Below are positions 55,828-64,000 of a stretch of DNA of 64,000 nt, one piece after another; positions within the stretch are counted from its first letter, which is position 1, and each line of letters begins with the position of its first letter. The stretch lies in NCBI RefSeq assembly GCF_002865645.1, contig NW_020194643.1, positions 434,001-498,000 of the forward strand. Reading direction: 5' to 3'. Under the pieces are notes generated by a model. It was not told where the DNA came from, ran no database searches, and was given only the letters and a program-made list of their open reading frames with translations. This stretch comes from Hyaloscypha bicolor E. Lineage: Eukaryota > Ascomycota > Leotiomycetes > Helotiales > Hyaloscyphaceae. The translations under genes and the position numbers were made by a program.

Positions 55828-58800
55828 ATGGTAAGGAGACCTTCAAATACTTGCGGAAGAAGGGGCTTTTGCTGATTCAGGCTGTGTTAGACGTCCAAAT
55901 CTCGCACTGCGCAAGAAGATCTCGCTGAACTGGAAAAGCAGCGTGCGCCATTCGACCAACAACTTGGGGAGGCTGCGAAGTTTGTTGGAGTTGATTTGGC
56001 CACGATTGGCAGATGTACACAAGGTGTTATTAAAGGGGGAGAGAAGCTAAGAATAGCTATATACCATGGGAGGGAAGAGTGGTTGTTGAAGTGGCTGCTG
56101 AAGAGGTTGCACGCATCTGCAGATGTTAAACCAAGGTATACTTCACTCATTTAGTGAAGACTAACTCTGACATGTGAATTAGAAATACACCGTCATCATG
56201 GCGGTTATTATGCTATCTTCTGAAGGTTCTTCCTCTGTCCACCGGAGCCCGAGCCCTCATCGAAAAGAAGTTCATGTCGATTCTAAAACAGACATTGGAG
56301 GAAGTACGGACGTCACCCAGAGAAGTAGATATGTTGGATGCTGTGTCAGCATCTGGCTCGGGTTCTGAAGAGGAAAAAAAGCAACGGAAACCTTCCAAGA
56401 AGCGAAAGCATACAGGGGAGCTGGTCGGGAGTTCCAGCTGCCAAAACGACGACTTACCGGACTTGATCGGTGCCATATCTTCAGTCATGGATGTCATAAT
56501 AGCATCTACCAAGTCAACCGCGAGTACTTCTGAGGAAGGAACAAATTCGTCATTTTCAGCAGAGTATATGAAGACTGTAATCAGAACAGCTGCGGAGGAG
56601 GCAGCAGTAGTTCTGGGATCGTGGATTTCTCTGTGCCAGAGTGCCCTCGAAATTGGGGACCCGGACACAGAGAATTTACAAAGCTGGATTGCACCATTTA
56701 TCGAGATATGGAACAGCCATACAGCAGAGGCAGAAGAAACTTCACTGATACTGTTTTCTCGACATTGCACTCCGCCGATTCTATCTCTGCTCCGTGCAGT
56801 GAAAGATCGCAAATTCTCAAAATTTGACTGGGCACCACAATTGGAGCAACTTATTTCTCGGAATATAATGAACCCAGCGAAGGCAGCAAAATGGGTAAAC
56901 CCAGATTCCGACCTCTTGTCCAGGTTGACGAAACTCTCTGTTCTCCAGGATACGGCCAATACTTCTCAACTCTTTGAAGTTGCAATTCGGTCAATTCAAC
57001 CTCATGGATCTCGGCGACGACGACCAAATGATGACACGTGGCTCCAGACAGTTTTCAAGGCACTGAAAGATGCAATGCCAGCACAAAATGCTGCAAGCAA
57101 TAGGAAGGCTATTGGTGCTTTGCTTCAGTGTGCTATAGATCACAAACTCGGTCTTGATCTCGCGGACTTGCAAATTATGACCTCGGAATACGCCCTGCCT
57201 GAAGGACGAGATAGTTGGGATCTCTTGGCAACAATCATAAAGCTCGATGCAAATGTGTTCCTCATCCCCAACGAGGAGCGAGACTTACTCAAGGAACTTC
57301 TCGATAGGATTACCAAAACCTCGATCGAGGATTCATGGACTCTGCTCTCTGATCAAGTTGTTTCAGAAGTTCTGGTTCCTCTCATGGGCGATTTCGCTAA
57401 AGCTCGAGATCTGCCTGGCTTTCTTCGGCATTGGCTTGCACAACTTATTGAGTTTGACAGGCTTCGAAAAGAGGCTAGGCGCTTCGATATGGGCTTCGGT
57501 GCTTGGGAAGACGATGCCCTTCAATCACAGCTTAGCAAGTTATTGGAACCATCTCTGACTCTTCAGCAAATCACTCAAATCCTCGACTGGCTTTTGTTTG
57601 AGGTCACTGAGCATCCTGATGCAGTGTGCATCCTCCTCGAAGCTATTGCCGGATCCATTCATCACGAGGAGGTAGTTGATACTATAGGACTACGACTTTA
57701 TCGTATTATGTTTGATAATGGCGTCTCTGACAAGTTGGATGACAGGTACAAATGGCGGTCCTGGAGGATTCTTTCTAGATCATTAGATTGGCTGATGACT
57801 CCTGATGTTAGCGAGCTCGCCAAATTATGGGGACAGGTTCCAAGAGTCAAGCCGTTCAAGTCTTTGTTAAGCAAAGGTCTTTCTAACGTTATTGGAAATG
57901 CGTCTCCACTGGAGAAACTCGAAGTTGTACGATTTCTTTGCGCCGCGTGGAATTCCGCGGGAAAAGACAGCCCGATGGAAGCCTCGTGCAAGCCATTCGC
58001 ACTCAACGTTCTTCGGCAACTGGCCCAAGAGATGAAATGGAGAACTGGAGAACTCAAAGGAGGGGAAGATCTGGGCAGTGAGGTTTGCGGCTCGACCCAC
58101 AATGCATTAGAACCAGGATTAGGATGGACAACCTGGTCATTGGCTAAATCTGTGTTTGTTGACTACCCGAAGATACTCGAGTAAGTCTTTCACATGAATC
58201 CGGAATTCGCATACAGATGCACTGACTAATTGTTATAGGCTTGGGCTTGAACTAGACCGCAAATTATTCAAGGATATGTTGCAAAATGTTTTCTGGATAG
58301 CTTCTGCCAGCATTCCAGAAAACTCGGTTGCCTCGATTGATTGGTTGCGACTGAATCCTAAAGCGTATCCTGACTTATGGATGACTATTTTGCACAGCGA
58401 GAACGTACTCAACAGTGAACCACTTATCGGTAAGCAACAATGATTTTACTGTTCCATCTCTCTTACCAAATTTCTAATTTTCTTGCCTATATAGAAATAT
58501 TGATCGACACCATGTTGCAAAACCAGACCAACATAAGCAACCCGATTATCAGATCGTCCGGCACCAATGCCTTCGCAGTCAAGTCCCTACTCCAGGTGCC
58601 CGTTTCACTCGTTCAGAACAAGAAGACAAGGGAGAGGATTTTCAGAAGCTGGCTTCCAACCGGAGACTCTGCAGCGGATGACTCCCAAGGACTGTCATAT
58701 AAATCAACCGCCCTAGATCCTGCTGTTCTCAGTCTGAAGATTAAGTTTATGCAACGCCCTGTGCTCTATGAAGTAAGCAAAAGCTGGTCAGTATTGACGA

Positions 58801-60553
58801 AATGAATCTAATATTGTCAGGGAATGAACTTCAAGGAGCTTGTGCATCTTGCAGATACTTTGGCACACGCCGAGATTCCTCGTCGACAAGTTAATCTTGC
58901 TTTGCTCAAAGAAGTGACAAGACTGACTTTTGTGTAAGCTCTGCCTCTTCATGTGGTATTTCACTCCTAATCGGTCCATAGCTTCGTCCATACGAACATC
59001 GATCAGCCTCCTCAAAAAGCATACATCTCCGACGCTTTTAAGCAGATTCGAAAGAAGGTAGAGAAGGCCAGCGAGAAGAATAAGTATAGACTCAACTATG
59101 CCTTGATCATGATATTCGGAGCAGCTTTCTCTATCCTCCAGACCAAAGCAACTGCACTAGATGACCTGAATGTTATAACCAAGGACGACCTGGACAGCAT
59201 TACGGGCACTTTTAAATCTGGACTTCTACAGCAGTTGAAAGAGTTTCTCCACAGAACCCGCAAAGAGAAGTCGACCAAACGCCAGACCAGTCAGCTTACC
59301 GAACACTTGACAATTCTGAGCATCATGGATGCTCTCGGTGCCTTGGGAGTTGACCCATCGAAAGTGGCGGAGCTCGGGGATGACACCAAAGCATTTTGTT
59401 CCCGGGTTCAGGATACCGAATTGCATATTGGAAAGCGACTTGAGACATTTTTAGCTGTTCATGGATCAAATATTATCGAAGAAGAGCTCCTTGAGGGTGA
59501 TGTCTCGACCGTAAATGGCAGGCAGTCAATCACGCAGAAGGTATTAGCATCGATGAACAGCAAAGATAAATTAGACAAGCTCAAGCTACTTGACTCGATC
59601 TTCGGACTAGGGTTAGTCGGGTTGAGTCGACTTGACAAACTACTTGCGGCTAGGCAAGTCATCATATCAATGGAAGATACCCGCAAAGCAGCGGAAGAGG
59701 AAGAAAACGAAGATAATAAGAAAGAGGACGGAGTCGGTCTTGACTTATCAGAAGCGTACTCCATTCTCTGCAGTACTCTCTGGAAAGCGTCTGGCGTCCG
59801 GCAGTTCTGCGTCATTAGCGAGACTCTTGAGCTGATGTTAAAAACCAAGGTAACCCCTCTCCCATCCATTCAACCCAGTCTCTCTAACATCGACAGGGCC
59901 GTTCCCTGACACAATTCAACATCGACACAACCCTCGGCAGCATAACCATCCTCTGTTCCCGGAACAGCCCACCCCTCCGCGCAACACGCTCTGGAACAAT
60001 CTATCTCCACCTATGCCGCCTCCTCCAATCCGTACTCACACACCACCGTCTAAAACTGCAAGGCCACTTCCACCTCGTAGTCCAAGTAATTCAATCACTG
60101 CTCCGGCTCCTATTTACACCCCTCCCACACAGCACATCCAATGCTCTAAAGCACTTTGGCTCTCCACCATCTTGGCTATCTTCCCCAAAACACCAACTTA
60201 ATGGCAAGCACGCCGCTGCTTTTGCTCGCTTGGTAACGCTCATCTGCGACCCTTCAGTTTCTTCCGTACGAGGATCACAGCACAATAACTTAACATCAGC
60301 AACCGACAAGGCGAAGAGAATGGCAGGACAACATATGCAGTTCGTGCTCACGATATACATCAAGCTACAACTGGAGATGAGAATGTTGCCTGAGATCAGA
60401 GAGAAAATGGTCCCAGGCTTGTACGCGATTTTTGATACCACAACGCCGGAGTTGAGGAGGGCTATTAATGATGCGTTGGATGCGAGCGGACGGGCTGTGT
60501 TTGCAACGCTTTATAGGGATTATGCTAGGTTTGGGAAGTGGAAGGGGAATTAG
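55828..60553 (+). CDS. URB2: Nucleolar pre-ribosomal protein URB2 (Npa2)
   Basis: Exons 55828..55830, 55891..56135, 56183..58180, 58239..58429, 58495..58772, 58821..58933, 58982..59849, 59897..60553; 1450 residues. URB2 is a helical-repeat protein of early 60S (27S pre-rRNA) particles in the nucleolus. The C-terminal ~220 residues carry the family domain: KHFGSPPSWLSSPKHQLNGK, FARLVTLICDPSVSSVRG, MAGQHMQFVLTIYIKLQLEM, PGLYAIFDTTTPELRRAIND, ALDASGRAVFATLYRDYARF, ending FGKWKGN. The N-terminus reads FDQQLGEAAKFVGVD and HGREEWLLKWLLKRLHASAD. The first intron (60 nt, GTAAGG...GTTAG) follows directly after the ATG, so exon 1 codes only for Met; this is forced because the frame upstream of 55891 closes with TAG. 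All other joints are canonical. Confidence 0.92.
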
Positions 60554-61196
60554 TAAGATAGATGCTCACAAACAATTAAAGAGAATATTCAGAGCTGAGT
60601 TTGGACATTCAGGTGCCTTCTGTCAACTGTCATTTCCTTCATTATACCGCAAACCCGAGGAACATCCACCATTGCCATCTGAGAAGCTTCTCGCTCCTTC
60701 CATTTTACCCGTCCTTTCAGAACACTCATCACTGCTTCCTGAGAAGTCTACTGCTTCGAATGTCCCATGGAGGAACATCCATCTTCATATCATATAATGG
60801 TTGTCACCATTGAAGAAAGGGAGTTTGTGTATAATGGGGACGAAAAACGCTGGAAACCTCGCTTGCATGTCTGGTTCAAAGGCAGAAACCGATCGGCAGC
60901 TCTCTCTACCAGGATTCTACCGTAGGAAGTTGCCCCGATAGCATCGAAGAGAAAGTTATAACGATGAGATAAAGCTATGCTACCGTTCCATGCCGCTTCT
61001 GCCTAGATCGTACTTGTCGTTAATGATACAATCAAAGGCCTTCTTCAATAGAAGACGAGTGCTCACGAGGTTACAAATTGTTGAGGCGAAAGCTCTCCTC
61101 TCTCGACACTCAACCACGACTCCACGTACCTCTACACATAGGTTTCCGCCTTAGGAATTCCTTTTATGCACATAATTCCATACTTGGATTGCAACT
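60554..61196. other. Intergenic region
   Basis: No gene. Around 60650-60790 there are loosely repeated words (GGAACATCCA, CTGAGAAG) that suggest an old local duplication. Confidence 0.45.
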
Positions 61197-61835
61197 CTAG
61201 CTCCGTGGCCGGTCTTCTTCAAAGGTCTCCTTGAAGTTGGTGAACTCATTTCTGGTCCGGTCTAGGTATCGGCAGAGAAAGTCATTTTCCGAGTTGAATT
61301 CGACAAACTCCTCCACGATATGAAAAGTACCTCTTCCAGTGGAACAAGTACTCATATAATTGTGGGTATGACCAAAGAATTCCATATAGATCACTTCTTT
61401 GAGTCTTGGATATTTGGACGCAAAATAAAATAGCCGTGGTCTCAGAACGATGCTTTCGACCTGATCCAAGTCACTGGGCCTTAGCTTTTTCACAAAGAAG
61501 TCCAGTTGTGAGTGGTAGCCCAGAAATCCGGGCAGAGAGTATTCTTCTCGAAGTTAAAGTAGACACCATTAAGTGTCCGCTTGGAATCAAAAGCTCTTTG
61601 GTACATCTTGAGGCCTTCGTGGCGTGACTCGCGGCAGGCGTGCAAGATCACTGGAAAACTCGCAGCAAACTTGTGATGGTGCTTACGTCCATCTCGATCG
61701 AAGCGAACCATTACGATACGAGGTTCTGGGACTAACTTCCAAGTTAGGTTGGCCCGCTTCGGAAGTTGCAGAAATAAGGTAGAGGTTTGGAAGGCGCGAC
61801 GCGGCTCGCGCAAATTCAAAGTGCCCCCTATTCAC
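61197..61835 (-). pseudogene. 2EXR-domain gene remnant with frameshift
   Basis: The first part (to about 61545) contains PEPRIVMVRFDRDG, FPVILHACRESRHEGLKMYQ and NGVYFNFEKNTL, the 2EXR fungal domain pattern. At about 61533-61548 the frame ends in WATTHNWTSL and stop, while the frame shifted by one base continues as PGFLGYHSQLDFFVKKLRPS and on to a stop at 61197. No intron consensus fits there. The start of the domain is also damaged: the expected F-x-x-LP-x-E-x-R-x-x-IW is shortened to LFLQLPKRANLTWKLV, and no ATG precedes it in frame. Function of 2EXR proteins is unknown. Confidence 0.65.
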
Positions 61836-62298
61836 TTTTTCAAAAAGGCAAGAAGGAAACTGCGTTCGATTCAAATAACCGAGTACATTAATAGGAAGGG
61901 ACAACAACTTCTATTTGGCGCTCAGCAACAGATCCCCAATCAAAGAGTGAAGTACATCACGTGACTCAGTAGAACAGAAGGCATACTTGCATGCTCCTTC
62001 TACATTCATTCTCTATGCTCCTTTTCATTTTGTTTTCCTATAACGCCTAAAGACTAAACCTCGGAAACTGATTCTTACGTACAATCCCCACAACGTGTAA
62101 TCGGGATGTTGACTGGCTGGGAGAGAAGAGGAAGTAAGGAACAAGGCACATCGTGAGGGATTTGTGCGGAAATATCCTTTCGGGAGAATAGAACTAGACT
62201 AGTTCTTGCTAAACAAATAATGTTTGGTTTTTTCTTCTCAGAGAGAAAAGAAACGATACAACTAGTCTCTCGCCCCAGCTTGCGCTCTCGCCAGCAGT
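61836..62298. other. Intergenic region
   Basis: 463 bp of AT-rich flank; I see nothing in it. Confidence 0.5.
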
Positions 62299-64000
62299 CT
62301 AGCATACATACTCCATCTCAAACACCATCTTCGGTATCCCCTCAAAACCTTCCGGAACCACGTACGTGATATTATAATAATAATGATCATAAATCATCGA
62401 GCCATAAATGGTAGGTAGTACTTCCAGCCCCGGAGCTGTCACATTGACTTTCAAACAAGGCAAGTTCGTGAAGCCGTCGACCGTATTCCCTGCCAAGTTC
62501 CAAGGAGGCGGGATGCCAGAGAGCATGAACTGGAAGGAATCGGTCCCAGCCTGTGTCATGTTGGGATAGCTGATTGTCAACTGATGGCTCTCTGCCACGG
62601 CAGTAATGGTCGTGGCGGTTGGATACAGGCTGAAGAATCCATTGTACGGGAATGGTTTATGTAAAGGATCAGCAGCCCAGTGCACAATAGCAGGTGTAAA
62701 TTGCTTGCCCCTCGCCACTGTCTCAGCGAGTTGCTGTCCCCCGATCATGAGAGGCTTGCTGAGCCAGGATGTAACTATTCTCTTCTCGTCGGTCTCGAGG
62801 TTGTAGTAAATTGTTTTGTTAAGGAAGCGTTCGGTTGTGAAAGGAGTGAGGAGTTTGTGGGTCACCTCTGGAGAGAGAACACTTGCTACGGTCTTCATGA
62901 TGAGCGCAAGTGCGGCCCCTTGGGAAACATCGTAGTTCAAGTCTAGATCGCTCTTGGGAGGAATGGGAGCCTTGTCGTACCCGAAAATTCCCCACCAGAA
63001 CATCGAGATAATCGCATCGTGGACGGTCATGTCTCGGGTGTATGCTCTGTCATAAGGACCGACCATGTTTCCTAGGTACGGATTGTAGTGATCGGCTATA
63101 TCTTCCCATATATTGGTCATAATCTTCACGGAAAGCTTGGTGAAGGTTGCATTCTTTGGACCGTACTTTGCCATTGAGCCCAGAGCCCACATGTCCATGC
63201 CGTAGTAATTCGGTGCGTTGTATTCTCCCAGGGTATTGGCTCCGTTTTTCGTGAACAGTTCATAGAGCTCATTGCCTTGGGTATTGCCGAAGTCGATGAA
63301 AGTCTGATTCTTCAGACGAGCTCCGATCCAGCCCACATTCAATGCTCGCATATATCCAGGATTGCTGTAAGCCAGAATAAGATTGTCCGGGGCCGTGCCG
63401 TTCCTCCTCATAGCTCCGACGGCATCATAGGCCATTGCAGCTTCGATGTCGCTCACCAGCTCAGGGCCAAGGAGTGCCTCAAATTCTTCCACGACTTGAA
63501 CCAGCTGAGTTCCAATGAACTCTCGCCAGTTTGGATCATACGTCCCCTGAGCATAGATCAGCAACCAGTGGTACGTGGTGATTCACGTAACCCGCTTACA
63601 TATATGCTTGGAGTGTAGAGTGGAGTTTGAGGGTTTGGTTCTGATGAATGTCAGTGAGTTTGCAGAATATATGCAACCAGCAGTTTCTTACCGTCAGGAG
63701 ATAACTTAAAGTCACCATACCAAGCCGAAGTGAAGTTCTCGTTCATTTGCACGGCAAGACTGAGTTCTCGTCAGTCTCTGAACTCAAATGGCGGTCAATT
63801 TCAAGGAGCAACCAAGAAGCCGTCTCATTTGTCGACCACCCCAAGGTAAATAATTGGGATTTTCAATAACTCACATGGCCTTCAAAGCTGCTTTGGCGTT
63901 TTCAACATCATCCCCTTGATTTCTGTGAAGTAACCCAGCAGTATACCAAGCGGTAAAACGGATTGACCATGGCCCGTTATCGTTGAACCAAACAACCTTG
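62299..64000 (-). CDS. Probable secreted glycoprotein, C-terminal part (runs off right edge)
   Basis: Exons <64000..63875, 63759..63692, 63640..63600, 63546..62299. The visible 493 residues begin VVWFNDNGPWSIRFTAWYTA. Further pieces: AVQMNENFTSAWYGDF, GTYDPNWREFIGTQLVQVVE, NAPNYYGMDMWALGSM, YLGNMVGPYDRAYTRDMTVH, SMFWWGIFGYD, FTPAIVHWAADPLHKPFPYN, ending MVFEMEYVC. Several Asn-X-Ser/Thr sites (NFT, NQT, NAT, NKT, NMT, NVT, NIT) and aromatic-rich helices suggest an extracellular glycoprotein, maybe with an alpha-barrel fold as in many carbohydrate-active or related enzymes. The N-terminus and any signal peptide are outside the window, so secretion is inferred. The family is familiar as a conserved fungal protein of unknown function. 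No stop or frameshift is seen. Confidence 0.8.

Overview
The window is a filamentous ascomycete (Pezizomycotina) chromosome segment. The gene complement and style suggest a Leotiomycetes/Helotiales-like fungus, but that rank is inferred, not proven. The evidence is short introns (mostly 47-90 nt with GTRNGT donors and CTAAC/CTRAY branch sites), a trifunctional trpC, three Zn2Cys6-type regulators, a group I G-alpha and an E2 of the UBE2O/BIRC6 class. I rebuilt exon structures by hand from reading frame, splice consensus and family motifs, because most genes are split by introns.

Layout. 1-8 kb: the 5' part of a Zn2Cys6 regulator running off the left edge, a small unknown gene, then NUP188 (nuclear pore inner ring). 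NUP188 is divergent from trpC (8.2-10.5 kb, tryptophan synthesis). 11-18 kb: a BRCT + WGR-like protein, the ER SNARE USE1 (with one in-frame TAG), a phosphatidylserine decarboxylase, and a convergent FMN-dependent 2-hydroxyacid dehydrogenase whose first intron carries a small inverted-repeat element. 18-32 kb: a gene-poor island with palindromic repeats, a TA-bounded element, relatives of the intron element, a damaged tRNA-Ile, a C2H2 regulator with a long upstream region, and one unknown gene. 32-49 kb: an E2 ubiquitin-conjugating protein, an atypical Zn-cluster protein beside a 343-aa companion, a nine-exon Zn2Cys6 regulator with a 20-nt exon, and a 286-aa unknown. 50-64 kb: a group I G-alpha, a single-span membrane protein, MIC10 (MICOS) divergent from URB2 (60S ribosome biogenesis), a decayed 2EXR gene and the C-terminal part of a probable secreted protein running off the right edge.

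The housekeeping genes (NUP188, trpC, USE1, PSD, G-alpha, MIC10, URB2) act in separate processes. I see no classical secondary-metabolite cluster and no CRISPR array. The least ordinary signals are the inverted-repeat element family (one copy inside an intron with a GC donor), the palindrome field at 18.3 kb, the tRNA-Ile with a replaced 5' acceptor strand, the USE1 stop codon, and the Zn-cluster protein with its companion gene.
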